Assembly (NCBI GenBank): GCA_947683625.1
Contig: CANTUR010000039.1
Location: forward strand, 6,076,001 to 6,140,000
Length of the DNA: 64,000 nt
Direction: 5' to 3'
DNA from: Mallotus nudiflorus
Lineage: Eukaryota; Streptophyta; Magnoliopsida; Malpighiales; Euphorbiaceae
The translations under genes and the position numbers were made by a program. Shown here piece by piece: positions 1-12,631 of the stretch (the stretch's first letter is position 1; every line of letters begins with the position of its first letter). The notes under the pieces are model-generated. The model searched no databases, was not told where the DNA came from, and saw only the letters and a list, made by a program, of their open reading frames with translations.

Positions 1-205
1 CATTTGGGTTCATAATTATCAGCAAATTTCATTTCCATTTTACCATGTGCTCCATTTGAAGAAGAAGATGACCCAACTTTTTTTTTCACTTTTATTCATT
101 CTTAATAAACATTAAATGTATGGCATATTTTATAAAAAAGTTGATAAGGATTATTAAATTAAAATGAGTAATTTTTAATAAAAAAAATACAATTATCAAT
201 CATTT
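1..205. other. AT-rich stretch, no gene seen
   Basis: Low-complexity AT-rich DNA with poly-T and poly-A runs. It lies beyond the last recognisable part of the gag remnant that starts at about 206, and nothing in it could be assigned. Confidence 0.5.
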
Positions 206-1493
206 ACCACTCGGTCTACCCCATGTCTACCTCATGAATCTTGGCCCTATTAGCCCACAAACTGAGTCGGCCTTTGCTGAGGGTACATAAGTGTCTGGTA
301 GGGCTAATGCACTGGCTGAAATGGTTGAGCAACTGAAGACAAAGATCCCTGGGCATAAGAAGACTGATACTTAGTGTTAGGACAAGCTTTAGCAAGATGT
401 CCAATCTACACCACACCTGAAGCATGCTCCGGTCAACAAATGACACAGCCCCTAATGTACACGGCCATAAGTAGGGCATGCACTGGGCCCCAAGAACTTG
501 AACTACCATACCCATAACTCTGGCTACTACTCCCATTGCTAGTTCCAGGTCAGAACCTTAAAGGTCTACTACTCCGTCTACTATGTTTGCCAATCCTATG
601 CACCTAGCTACTTTAATGGCCCTGTTGTGAAGTACCTGCAGTTTGTATATTGATACTACCCAACTGAAACATAGGTTGTTGAATCCCTTGTGTCCTTACT
701 ATATCACTACTACTACTTGCAAACTGGTCGAAGATGGTACTATGCATAATATGGCATCTCTCAAGCTATCAAGCCTCTTTAATAACATTCTTTAACCTCC
801 GATCCTCAATTCAGATGTTGATGTAGGCTGCACTTAAACTAGTTATAAATAACTTTACTGCTCTCCTGTAATCCTACATCATATTTAGAGCATGATGACC
901 CAACTTAAGGAACTCATGAATATACTCTGCAATTGACCGATCACCTTTACATATATGCAGTAGCTACCATCTGTAATTATCCCTCATCGATGATGGATAG
1001 AAGTACCTCAGAAACTGTTCCTTAAACTCCAACCAAGATATCAAAGTCATGCATGGTTAGATGGACTGCATGAACCAGTCCTGAGCTGCTGCCTAAACAG
1101 ATAGCTCTACCACCATAATCCGTTGATAGTCTGTGTAGCTTATTCGAGTTCTGGCCTCAATAGTGTTAAAAAATCTAATGCATCTCTCGTGCCATAAAAA
1201 GAAACTCTCCCCACTCTGGAGTACAATAATGCTGCATTTGTATCGGACATCCCCTGATTTTTCTACTGTAACATCTGCTACACTAAAGGTATGGCTTGGT
1301 TAAAAGCTTCCAAACCTTGATTGATGCTTGCCATTCCAGCTGCAAAAGCTGCAGGATCAACCTTTTGAACTCCTTGTCCTGCATGCTGCTCTTATTCTTG
1401 CATCTGAGCTGCTTCTGCTATAGGTCTACCCTTACCCCTACCCCTTCATCTAAGTCGAGGAGTAGGAGAGGAACTTCATCCTAAATGGACTGC

Positions 1494-1498
1494 TCATC
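1494..1498. repeat. Target-site duplication TCATC, left copy
   Basis: Five-base direct repeat matching 4721-4725 and bracketing the solo LTR. This is the length expected from a gypsy integrase. Confidence 0.85.
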
Positions 1499-4400
1499 TG
1501 TTATGACCTTTATTTTTAAATTATTTAAATATAATTTGAGATATGCAGTATTAATAATTTTAAAGTTTAATCGTATATTATTATCATTAATTATTATTGT
1601 TAATTATGTATTTTATTTTAAAAAAATTATTTATCTAAAAATAATTTATTTTACGTGAGATTTTATTATTATTACTATTATTATTAATAATAGTATTTTT
1701 GTTAATAATATTATATTTATTATTTTTGTTTTTTCATTATTATTATTGTTACATTATTATAGCATTATTATTATTATTATTAATTTTGGTTGGAGGTGTT
1801 TTAGTAATTTTACATTTTAAAAAAAAATAATAATAATAATACATAAAAAGTCAAAAACGGGTCAAAAGCCAATTCTTCTTCTTCTTTTTCTTCTTCCTTC
1901 CAACTTTCGGCCACTTTCACCCCAGCCATCGCCGAACTGCCTGCCACCGGTCACCATCGACCTAGGAAGCACCCAGCAGCCATCCACCACCATCAGCATT
2001 GTCTACCACTGCCTGTATCGCTGGCTTTTGTTAAAGATCGAAAGTTGAGCTCTACGTTGGCATTCATGAATCCGGCCACCACAGCACACCATTCCGGTGC
2101 CGTTTGACTCCCTGAGCTCCTGCCAAGTTGAATCTAAGCTCCATTCAAGCTTTATCCTAGCCATTTATGAGTTTTACTTGATTTTTATTTTAATGTTATT
2201 AGGGTTTCTATTTTTTTTAGGTTGATTCAGACAAACTTCCTTAAGAAACATTGATCTTGACAGCTTAATCTTCTTGAAAATATTTTTGTTTCAATTTTTG
2301 GAATTTATTTGAATTTTTGTTAATTTTTTATTATTTATTGAATTTTCGTAAATTAATTATTTTAATTATGAATTTGGTTAATTTGGTGTTATTATATATT
2401 GTTATTAATTTTTGTGTTGAGAAAATAATTTTTGAGAATATTATATAATTTTTAAGAATATTTTTATATTATGTATATAATGGAATTTTAGGTTAAATGT
2501 GTATTTTTGTTGAAAATAATGTTTAATTATGTGTTTTAGATAATATTAGAGTAATATATGCTGATAAAATAATTTTAATGATTTTATATAATTTTTGAGG
2601 AATATTAATTATATTATGTATATTTTGAATTATTGGGTTAATTATGTAATTTTATGAAAATTATAGTTTAATATTATGTTTCAAATGGTTTTAGAAATAT
2701 TTAAGGTAATAAAATGATTTTTATAAATTATTTACTATTTTTAACTAATTAATACTAATTTTTGAAAATTATTTTTCAAATAATATATTATTTACTAAAT
2801 TGGTGATTAAATGGATTTTTAATAACTTTTAATATATATTTAGGCTATTTAAGCTATTTGAATATATAAAAGTGAATTTTTACTATTTTATATTGAATTA
2901 TTGAAAAATTGGATTTTTAATAATATTATATTATTATTTGGGATTTTTATTTAATTATTGTGAAAATAATTATATCTAGTGTTTTAATGTTTAAATATAT
3001 TATATTTTGATATTTTTAGGATATTTGTGGAATTTATTGATTTTTAATATTTTTTTTATTAAATGTATTTTTGGTGAAATTGTGAACTTTGGTTAGGAAA
3101 TTGTGCAGTTCGGGGTCCCAACCGAAGGTGTTGAGTATTATATGATTTGAAGTATGTTTTCTTGTAAGATCAGCTCTACTTTTTAGTCGAGAGATATCCG
3201 TTTTATAAAGGAAGTTTTGCCGAATTTTCAGTAGAATTCTCGTAAAACATGACATCGAGTCTATCTTGAAATTTTGTGTTTGTTTGGAAATTTTGTGTTT
3301 GTCTGAGTTTTCAATTATTCGTTAGAGTCTTCTTTTAGAAATTCTTAGAATATTCAGTTAGATTTATTCTTATTGTCGTTATTATTTTATTTTTTAATTA
3401 CGCCGAAACCGAGACCTATCGAATCAAGCCCGTCGAGCCAGTCTCGAGGAACACAAACTTGTGAGTTGTTATCTTATATATACATCGCATTTAGGATGTA
3501 TGTTTTAGAATATACATATTTTAATATGTATTTATTCATAAATTGTTTTATTAAATGTTTAGTATATATTAGGTATATTTTTTATATATTTCAAAATAAA
3601 TGCATGTTATATTTTTTATATATACTTAGAATGTTTTTAGTATATTATTAGTTTTATTTGGCATATATGGTTGATTTCGAATTTGTTTAACATATATATA
3701 CTTGAAATATACTTAGTTTATTTTAGGTATATTTCTGGTATATATATGGTTTATTTTGTTATTATGAATGTTATTATGCATTATTTATTTTCCCATATGA
3801 ATGTTTAATTTTAATTGAAGGATATCGATAGAACGTGCTACCTAGTGAGCAGCACTGAGATTGTGTACGTACCAGTGCGATAGATTTAGGGTTGAGTTGA
3901 GAATCACTTGAGGTAATTAATGATTTGATTAAATTGATTGATTGATATTGATATGATTGAATAGTGTGGTTACTGGAGCTCGGTTGACCTAGTGTCTCGG
4001 GGCCAATCACACTAACAGCCAGATTGCTGGAGTTCGGTTGACTTAGTGTCTCGAGGCCAATTTATTGTCTATAATGGAATAAGTGAATTAATTTAGAATT
4101 AAGTGAGCCTATATGGCTAGAGAGTTATTGTGGATTGAGGTTGTGATTAAATAGGGTTCTATTTGATCCTTCAACAAAATAAATGTTTTTTCATCATTTA
4201 TTATATAAAGTGATTTCAGCATCTGTGCGAAATACTTGTATATATACTTATTATATATACAGATGATTGATTGCATATGACATTAGAAGATGCATGTATA
4301 TATAATATAACAATTCACTTAGTGAGGTTTGACTCCCTTCAATTGTTATTTTTACAGGAGATTCTTCTTCCTCAGACCTCAATAGTAGGCCCATCCGCTG

Positions 4401-4720
4401 GACTTCTTCAGCCTCGGCTATTTTGTGTAAATTATCCACTTAATTTTATTGTACTCTAGAAAACTACAGTAGTAGTCATACTTTGTATTTGTAGAACATT
4501 GATTGTAACTTTAGAGGCCTTTCTCTAAATATTGTATTATATATTTTGTTTTATGATATGACAGAAGTTTTTATTATATTGGTTTAAGATTTTAATTATG
4601 GTGCATATTTTATTTAATTATTGCATGCTTTTATTTTTTTTAAGGGTTGCTACAGGTTCCGGATTCGAAAGAATTCTCGTTCCCTAGTGTCGGTCATGAC
4701 TCTCGGTTTGGGTTATGACA
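1499..4720 (+). mobile_element. Solo LTR (3,222 bp) nested in gag
   Basis: The block begins TGTTATGACC, ends GGTTATGACA and is flanked by the perfect 5-bp direct repeat TCATC (1494-1498 and 4721-4725). The gag reading resumes on either side. It has no internal domain, so it is a solo LTR left by LTR-LTR recombination. It resembles, in inverted orientation, the LTR at 4955-7920: the conserved terminal TCATGAC/GGTTATGACA segment, a motif around 'cggggtcccaacc' (3108-3122) matching 'ggttggacccccg' (6460-6476), and a GC-richer block (1900-2110 against 7430-7560). Short open frames inside it show no recognisable domain. Confidence 0.85.
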
Positions 4721-4725
4721 TCATC
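4721..4725. repeat. Target-site duplication TCATC, right copy
   Basis: Identical to 1494-1498. The gag frame continues immediately to the right (RARDALAIM... read on the minus strand). Confidence 0.85.
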
Positions 4726-4938
4726 CTTATCATATGCTGCCATTATAGCAAGAGCATCCCGTGCTCTCCTTCTCGTTTTGAAAGAACAAAAACAAATGAG
4801 AATTCAAAATAGAACATAGAATAGACATAACATGAAATTCTAGGGACAAGGACAACAATGGACATTATCAACCTAATTACCGCAGTAGTTCAAGAAAAAC
4901 ATAACTTAAAGACCATTAGAGCTAAAAAAAAAACATGG

Positions 4939-4950
4939 GCTCTGATACTA
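4939..4950 (-). other. Primer binding site (tRNA-iMet type)
   Basis: On the minus strand this reads TAGTATCAGAGC against the canonical TGGTATCAGAGC, one mismatch. It lies three to five bases from the LTR terminus TCATGACA at 4955, where the primer site of a minus-strand LTR element must be. Confidence 0.8.
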
Positions 4951-4954
4951 ACTT

Positions 4955-7920
4955 TGTCATGACTTGAACCAAAAGGTATGTGACCACTACTAAGGAATGA
5001 GAATACATAAAGTACTCGAAACCCATAATAAGCCTTAAAAATTTTTCATGAAATAAAAATAATACACTTAATAATAAACTAATAATAAATGCATAATACC
5101 AAATACAGTTAATAAATCCTTTAAATACATTAACATTTCAAGTCAGAATATAAATAACACAAGTTTTATAGATAACTATTGTGGTGTCTAGAATTTAATT
5201 ATACAATATTATATCAATTCAACATACATAGTGTAGTCAGTGAAGAACAAATCTGGCCCAGATGGGGAACACTAGGAAGTTGACTGTGAGGTCCTGAAAA
5301 AAATAAGTTGAGGGGAATCAAACCTCACTGAGTGAATTAATTCTATAAAATGCATGCTGATTTATAAAACCATTTGTTAAAACCTTTTTTTAAAATAAAT
5401 GTAAATAAAGTAATTATAATTAATAAAATCATTTACTTTTTACGATAATATTTAAATAACATTTATTTATAACTCTAAAATCAATTTAATATAAAATTCC
5501 TATAAGAAAATATATGGAATAATTAATTTAGAGGAAAACCTAGTAGAACACCTAAACCAATATTCTAATAGCCTTTCAGCTCTCTTTAATCCAAGTGACT
5601 GCCGTCCTGACAGTAAACTCAACCGAGTTACTGCCATAGTCATTTCACCTATTCCATATTGATGTCCTGAGAGCAAAGTCAATTGAGTTACATCTCTTTT
5701 TTTGGCCCGAGAGCACACGCTCCACCGAGCATATTCCATAATTTAAACATATACTGAGATCTTACTCGTGCATATGTGGTCTTAGTAACACCCATTAGAT
5801 AACACGTTCTACCATTATCTTCAAATCAATTTGAATTAGAAATAATTAAGTAAATAAAAAAAATAAATAAATAAATCATTAAATAATAAATAATTAAATG
5901 ATTAAATTATTATTAAATAAAACATAATGAAATAAATATCTTTTAAGCATGCTTTCAATTTTTACTCGCAAATATCGAAGAAATGATAATACATATGACA
6001 ATAAAAATATATTCATAAATCAATCATATAATCATTTCTTTATTATATTTAATTATTTGAAAATATAATAAAGAACACGCAACACACATTGAATAAAATT
6101 AACTCATAGGTTGAGTGTGTAGGGCAACGCGTTTTCTGCTGCCCTGGTGCTACAACTCGAATCCCGGAGTTCTCTAAAATAAATAATATTTATTTAAAAT
6201 ATGCTCATAAAATAAAATAAATAAATTCATGAAAATTCTCAAAAATTATGAAAACTATGGAATTGATGAAACTAACTCAACCAAAGATACAAAGTTAACT
6301 AAAATTAGAAATTCAACACAGATCGATATCACATTTTACAAAAAATTTATCAAAAATTTGACAGAATTTCCTCTGTAAAACGAACATTTCTCTTCTAAAA
6401 GTAGAGTCGTTCTTGCATGAAAAATACACTTCAAATATTTACATAATCATCCAGTCTCAGGTTGGACCCCCGAACTACACTAAATGTCTAACCGAAAACC
6501 ACAATTCATAAAAATAATAAAATAAAATAATTTTCTTTAAAATTGTCAAAAATCATAAAATCTCATTTAAATACCACAAATTCATTTATTTTTATAACGA
6601 AACATAAAGTATATTTATTTTCCAATAAATAGTAAAATTCTAGCTTATACTTAAATTTTCGTTAATAACATACTTAATTCAAATTTTACAATTAAATAGC
6701 ATTAATTGCAAATAAATATTTAAATTCTTAAATATATCACAAAATTAGCAAATAACTTATTTAAGCTCAAAATCACTAAATAAATTTATTGTTCTTATTA
6801 TTTCCGAAAAATAATATAAATTACTTAAAAATAGAAAATAAATTATAAAAATTATTTTAATATTGTTATTACTCAAAATCTGCCTAAAATATCATAATTA
6901 TAAAAAATTTACATAAATTAATAAAAAAGACTAATTTATAATTATTTTTCCAAAAATTTAATTTTGGCATAAATATTCAAAAATTTATAATAAAAATTTG
7001 GTACACAATTTCAATAAACTTCCTTCATGAAACTTCCTCAAGATAATTAGTAAGATTTATTAAAAATATAAAATATTTTCCAGTCTTGGGATAGTACCGG
7101 CACAGTAACTTCGAGCCCCAGAATAGTGTTATTTCAAAAATCATTTCTAAAATTAAATCTAAATACATATTGGAAAGCTTATAACATCAATTTCAATAAT
7201 CTTAAGTCAATTTAACATAAACTAACTGAATTTAAACTCAATTAACAAAAATTGAAATATGAAATCTAGAAAAAAATCCTTAAAATTGAAATTGAATTCA
7301 GCGATGATTGGATGAATTACTTTGGTGGAAATGAAGCTCAAGAGGAGAGGAAGAGATCGAGTTATCAAGCTTGACTGAGATCTGAGATGACTGGAATCTT
7401 CGTTGGCGTTCAATGGAAGGTTTTGATAAAAAAGGAAACCGAATGGAGAGAGAGAAGTTGAGCTTGCTAGAAATGGAGGGGAGGATGTCTGCTGGCGGCG
7501 TTAGGTGTGGTGAGATGGCGGCGACCTAAGGGTGGTGATGGTGGTGGTCAGCGTCGGGTGCAAGGCTGACTATAGTAGAAGAAAAAGAAAAAAAAAAACT
7601 AAGGAAAAAAAGGAAAAAGAAGAAGAAGAATACCTGAAAAAAATTGATTTGTCCCATTTTTTTTATAAAAGGACAAAAAAAGAGTATAATAATTTAAAAT
7701 TAAAATATCTACTCTTAATTATTATCACCCATAAAATATATATACTTATACTCAACAATTAATACATAAATACTAATTATCACTAATTAATTTCGAAATA
7801 ATAATAATAAAATTAAAATAATATTCGACGTAAAAATTTTAAATTTAATTTCATGAATAATCAAACTTAATAATCCACATTTAATATAAATATAAAAAAA
7901 TATTCGAGTATTTAGAATTA
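4955..7920 (-). repeat. 5' LTR of the minus-strand gypsy element
   Basis: About 3 kb of AT-rich sequence ending (minus strand) in ...CATGACA beside the primer binding site. It is similar throughout to the inverted solo LTR at 1499-4720. A GC-richer segment at 7430-7560 corresponds to 1900-2110 of that LTR. The outer end cannot be fixed: the expected ...GGTCATAACA terminus is not visible near 7920. Confidence 0.7.
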
Positions 7921-9283
7921 GGGTTTAATTATGTGTTTTTTTTATTTGTTTTAGGTGTTTTGCGTGTGGTTGGCTAATCTCTGGGGGAAATTAGTTGTTG
8001 ATTGGAATCAAGGAAAGGAAATATAATTGTGTTATTAAGAAAGATCTATTACAATTAACCATAATGGGAAATATGTAATTTCTTAATTTTGATAATTTGC
8101 AGTAGTTAAAGAGAAGAACTACTTGTTGATGAATTGAATTTTTTTTTTTTTTTTTATATTTCATTCGGTGTTGTGTTTGATTCTCACGGTGCCCATATTT
8201 CATTTGTTGATGGATTGATTTTCAATTGTTTTCAGTTGATTCTAATAGTGGTTGTTGTGATGGTGGAGATACTTATGGTGGTATTGGTTAGTAGTTGTTG
8301 TAATTATTGGTATCTTAGAAAATCAGTCAAAAGGAAAGTTGGTAATTATTGCTTATAATGAGATGGCGATGGAGGTTGAAGATGGTGTTATTGAAACAAA
8401 AGATTCAAACTTTATTTTAGTTCTTATAAAAATTTATTTTAGTCTTTATTTTTATGCAGTTTATTTTTCATGCATCATCATGTTTTGATCACTTTACTTG
8501 CATGAAGGAAAATAGAAGCAAGGGTTTGTCCACTTAGGCAATGAATGAGTTAAATAGAATAAAAAAAATATTTATAAGGTAAAATAGATCTTAAATAGAA
8601 GTTTAGATATTGTATTGGTCACAATAAAAGTTGAGAGATGTAATGGATAAAAAAAAAGTAAAATTTAGGGGTGAATAAAACATCCCACCTTCTATTTTTT
8701 GTTAAAAGATAAAAGAAAAGGATTCTAACAAATATATTTATTTTATAAGGATTTAAAAGTTAATTTTAAAATAATTTAGACTCTTAAATTAAAATAAGAT
8801 ATAATTAATATAATTTATAAAGTCAAATAGCTAAATTAATATAATTTTTAAAATAGAATATAATTGAAAATTAAATCAAAATTAGGGTAGATTTGATATT
8901 ATCCCGAACTATTAAGGGGGTTAACTTGGCAAAATGTAAGACATGTATCCTCTATTAACTTCAATTTAAACGACCCGAATCGCATTATATTTTACTGTAG
9001 TTTCTCTCTTATCTATCCTCGCCAACAAAATATCTAAACGCTGGCTGTAAGATGGGCAATTCCCATACTTCTATGCGTCAGCTGCATTAAAACATTGGCG
9101 GATAAACGTCTTGTGGACGGCAAGTCCACCTTCCTGTCCTGTTGCCCTTCTTTTTTAGGAAGCGGTAACGTCCGTGTGTTGGTTTGAAAGTGACGGGAAC
9201 CGATAACTGACTTTAAGTCTTTCATTATTAAATACTAGAAAACACTAATAGAAGGCATCGACCAATATGAAAATCCATTAGCC
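7921..9283. other. Intergenic region upstream of the P450 gene
   Basis: No coding feature is supported. Small open frames (8134-8358 on plus, 7991-8203 and 9034-9225 on minus) have no recognisable motif. The last 250 bases are richer in G+C than the surroundings and presumably hold the P450 promoter and 5' UTR. The sequence tattaaatac at about 9226-9235 is a weak TATA-like candidate 50 bases before the start codon, not a firm call. Confidence 0.4.
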
Positions 9284-10292
9284 ATGGCATCAATGGAATT
9301 GGCATGCAACCCAATCCTCATTGCAGCTTTAGCTGTAATCCCATCTCTACTGGTATTCCAAATCCTCACCAGAAAATGGAGAGGAAAGAAGTTGAAGTAC
9401 CATCCAATTGGTGGCACTATGTTTAATCAGCTCCTCAATTTCAATAGGCTGCACCATTATATGACTGATCTTGCTGCCAAGTACAGAACTTACAGGCTTA
9501 TCGGCCCTTTCAGAAATGAAATTTACACTTCTGACCCACTAAATGTTGAGTATATACTCAAAACGAACTTCCAAAACTATGGCAAGGTATATATTCTTCC
9601 TCCTTCAACTTTATTATTATTATTTTTTATTTTGTAGTTCTTCTTCATTTCCCTTTTTTTTTTTAAAAAAAAAAATTGTTACTATGATGCAAAGGAATGG
9701 AAATGTTTGATTATTAAAAAAAAAAAATCAGTAGATACGAAAATCACTTCCTGGGTCATGACCCCCAGTACGAGGTGAGCTTTTGGTGTTGTTTTTGGCT
9801 CAATTGGTAACACTTGCAAGGAATTCTGTGGAGAGGTCTTGGATTATAATTCCAAAAGTTAGGAAAAAAAAAAAAAGAAGAAAAAAACCTAGTATAGGAA
9901 TTCAGTGGTAGATTGTGTATGTGGTGCATAGTTACAATTTCGAGTAGTTTCCCAGCAAATAATGACGAGGGATTTCAGGCTTTTTTTTTTTTTTTTTTTT
10001 ACTGAATTGCTGGACCCTTTGAGCAGGGTGAGTATAATTACAACAATTTGAGGGACCTACTAGGTGATGGAATTTTCACAGTTGATGGAGAGAAATGGCG
10101 TCAACAAAGGAAGATTTCAAGCTATGAGTTCTCTACCAGGATATTGAGGGACTTCAGCAGTGTTGTTTTCAGAAAAAATGTAGTGAAGCTTGCAGATATA
10201 GTGTCTCAAGCTGCAAAATCCAACCAGTCAATGGATATACAGGTTGGTCTTCGGTAACTTGGTATAAACAATAAGATGTTTTGAATTCTGTT

Positions 10293-10345
<53 letters not shown>

Positions 10346-12631
10346 ATATATAATACAACCATATGTGCAGGACCTATTTATGAAATCAACCTTGGACTCA
10401 ATATTCAAAGTTGCATTTGGAATTGAGTTAGACAGCATGTGTGGATCAAATGAAGAAGGAATCATCTTTTCCAATGCTTTTGACAATGCAAGTGCAATGA
10501 CCCTTTGGCGATATGTTGATGTCTTCTGGAAAATCAAAAGGTATCTGAATATTGGATCTGAAGCTGAGCTAAAGAAAAATATCAGAGTGGTTGATGATTT
10601 CGTGTATAAGTTAATTGATAGTAAAATTGAGCAAACGCACAAATTCAACAAAGATACCTCTGTGAGTGACTTCTTGATTTCTTTTTTTGGGTTATTTCTT
10701 TCCTGGTTCAAAATGGAAATATGAATTTACTTTATATCTACCATAGGTAAAGAAAGATGACATTTTATCAAGGTTCCTCCAAGTGAATGTGACTGATACA
10801 ACATATATTAGAGATATCATTCTTAACTTCGTGATTGCTGGCAAAGACACAACTGCAGCCACTCTATCTTGGTTCATCTATGCACTTTGCCAATATCCTG
10901 ATGTGCAGGAAAAGGTTGCAAACAAAGTAAGGGAAATTTCTAAAGTGAAAGAAATTATGAACATTGCAGAATTTGCAGCTAGCATTGATGAAGAAGCTTT
11001 AGAAAAGATGCATTATCTACATGCAGCTATAACAGAGACACTTAGACTTTATCCAGCAGTGCCAGTGGTAAGGATTAGTTTCTTGCCACAAAATTTCTAT
11101 GAATTTGTATGTGCGGGTTCAGTTATAAGCAAATTATTTGTGTTCAGCAAGTTATCACATGCTTATTTTACAAATTCTACGTGGTGTTTTATTCATTTCA
11201 AACCAACAGAAGCTAAGACAAGTTTGTTCTATGCCTGTAAAAGAAAAGGCTACTAATCTTACAACAATTTACGAAGGAGCTCTTTATGAATAGTTATAAA
11301 AGAAACTGACACAAACGCTAATAAAGCATAGAATAGAAACCAGAGAGCATGCAAAACAGAAATACACCTCAATACCACAGTTCATGTGGAATACTGTGAG
11401 CTGTTGTTCCCCTACAGTTAATTTGCTAGTTATAAATTCCTGAACTCATGTTCTTGACATCAGGAGTAATCATTTTCGCTATCTGTGATGTGACAATTTT
11501 TTTCTCTCTAAAGTTTTATGTTTGTAAGCATACAAAGATAATGTCAGTCTATAGACTTCAGAGATTTCTTTTGAAGATGAGCTTTGACTACCCCTACTAG
11601 AACGTTTCATTTACTCTCCATCAGATCTCTTCTGAAGCAACAAGTTCCAGACTGACTTTATAATAGAGCTTGCAAAGGAATGATGATTTCCTGTCTGTGA
11701 ATTTGTTACAATATCCACATTCATGATTGTTGCAATACTTTGTAGTTTGATTGATTTATTTTGATGCTATTGATGATTCTGTACAGATTCTGCAGTAAGT
11801 TCAACAATGGTACATCATAGACTCCTGCTGTCTACTCAGTATCACTGCTTTTTTTTTTTTTTTGATTAAAATTTGAGGAGAAAAACTAACTTTTAACGAT
11901 TTTTAAAGGTGGGTGAAAAAAACGTCTCCCTTCTTTAATAAACACTGGCCGACAAGTGTTAAGGATTTTTTGTTGATTCTGTAATTTAAGATTTGTCCTG
12001 CTGCCTGCTGGTTGTAATTTTCATATCTCAACATCTGTAATCTACAGGATGCAAAGATTTGCTTTTCTGATGATACTCTGCCAGATGGATTTAGTGTGAA
12101 GAAAGGGGATATGGTGTCTTACCAACCTTATGCAATGGGCAGGATGAAATTTATTTGGGGTGATGACGCCGAGTTATATAAACCAGAGAGATGGCTGAAT
12201 GAGGATGGTGTGTTTCAGCAAGAGAACCCTTTCAAGTTTACTGCCTTCCAGGTTAGTTCAAACGAAAACAAATGCCTGAATCCTGGTTCTCTTGGCTGCG
12301 TTCAAATTATTTTTCTATCACTTGTAATGTCATATCATGCCATACGAAACATAAGTAATTTTGCCTTTAATGCAAGCTTAACTTTTTTTGATGGAATTCT
12401 ACTTGACCAACAAGCTAAAATTAAGCTTCTACTGGCTATCAGGCAGGCCCAAGAATTTGTCTGGGCAAGGAATTTGCTTATAGACAAATGAAAATTTTCT
12501 CAGCTGTCTTGTTGGGTTGTTTCATTTTCAAACTGAGTGACAAAAACAGAACTGTCAACTACCGAACAATGATTAATCTTCACATTGCTGGCGGCCTCCA
12601 TGTTAATGCATTCCACAGATGTGAAATATGA
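9284..12631 (+). CDS. CYP704: Cytochrome P450, CYP704 family (six exons, intact)
   Basis: Predicted exons are 9284-9586, 10027-10242, 10371-10661, 10747-11067, 12048-12251 and 12443-12631. All introns are GT-AG and phase 0, and the joined frame is 507 codons plus TGA with no internal stop. The product is an ER-anchored haem monooxygenase. Residues about 8-27 form the hydrophobic anchor, followed by the KYHP segment that this clade has in place of a PPGP hinge. The I-helix AGKDTTA is at 301-307, ExxR (ETLR) at 367-370, PERW at 423-426, and the haem loop FTAFQAGPRICLG spans the exon 5/6 junction with Cys451 as the iron ligand. Length and motifs fit CYP704A/C proteins. CYP704B members omega-hydroxylate long-chain fatty acids for pollen exine; the substrate here is unknown. 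The start is the ATG before the anchor; an in-frame ATG three codons later would also work. NADPH-P450 reductase is the expected partner. Confidence 0.93.
10294..10347 (+). repeat. (CT)n-(ATCT)n microsatellite in P450 intron 2
   Basis: About 20 CT units followed by a few ATCT units, ending 23 bases before the intron 2 acceptor. It extends the polypyrimidine tract of the intron and is likely length-polymorphic. Confidence 0.9.

Larger units (their letters stand above)
206..4790 (-). pseudogene. gag polyprotein of the Ty3/gypsy element, broken and interrupted
   Basis: Gag is the structural protein of the retrotransposon particle. On the minus strand the N-terminal part is readable at about 4760-4726 (motif RARDALAIMAAYDKDD). 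It is then cut by the solo LTR at 1499-4720 and resumes at 1493. Downstream come a Gly/Arg-rich stretch, a retrotransposon gag core at about 1250-850 (including a readable KGDRSIAEYIHEFLKLG) and a CCHC zinc knuckle at about 390-430 that reads CFRCG...HLAKACPN only after a one-base frameshift. Many stop codons (for example after QMQE and before the knuckle) show that it cannot be translated. The 106-codon open frame at 216-536 is partly out of frame with gag and is not a gene in its own right. The family call is solid, the exact limits are not. Confidence 0.75.
206..7920 (-). mobile_element. Ty3/gypsy LTR retrotransposon, minus strand, partial (long-LTR, Tekay/Del-like)
   Basis: Reading right to left, the element has a 5' LTR (about 7920 down to 4955), an initiator-tRNA-Met-type primer binding site (4950-4939), a short leader and the gag start near 4760, with the rest of gag down to about 206. 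Pol and the 3' LTR would lie beyond the left edge of the window. The gag is split by a 3.2-kb solo LTR of the same family in the opposite orientation. LTRs of about 3 kb, an iMet primer site and a glycine-rich gag with a CCHC knuckle fit the Tekay/Del chromovirus group, but no chromodomain or pol is in view, so the lineage is inferred. The right boundary of the LTR is soft because its terminal bases are not conserved. Confidence 0.75.

Noticed and set aside
3034..3651. Open frames of 73 and 92 codons inside the 3.2-kb solo LTR
   Set aside because: AT-rich Phe/Ile/Tyr-dominated readings not kept in the related LTR at 4955-7920; treated as chance.
8134..8358. 74-codon open frame upstream of the P450
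   Set aside because: It begins in a poly-T run and encodes a Phe/Val-rich sequence with no motif; there is no supporting context.
9034..9417. Minus-strand open frames overlapping the P450 promoter and exon 1
   Set aside because: They are shadows opposite a well supported coding exon, and the upstream one has no recognisable domain.
10340..10711. 123-codon minus-strand frame across P450 exon 3
   Set aside because: It is the reverse reading of exon 3, where the plus strand has a clear P450 sequence.
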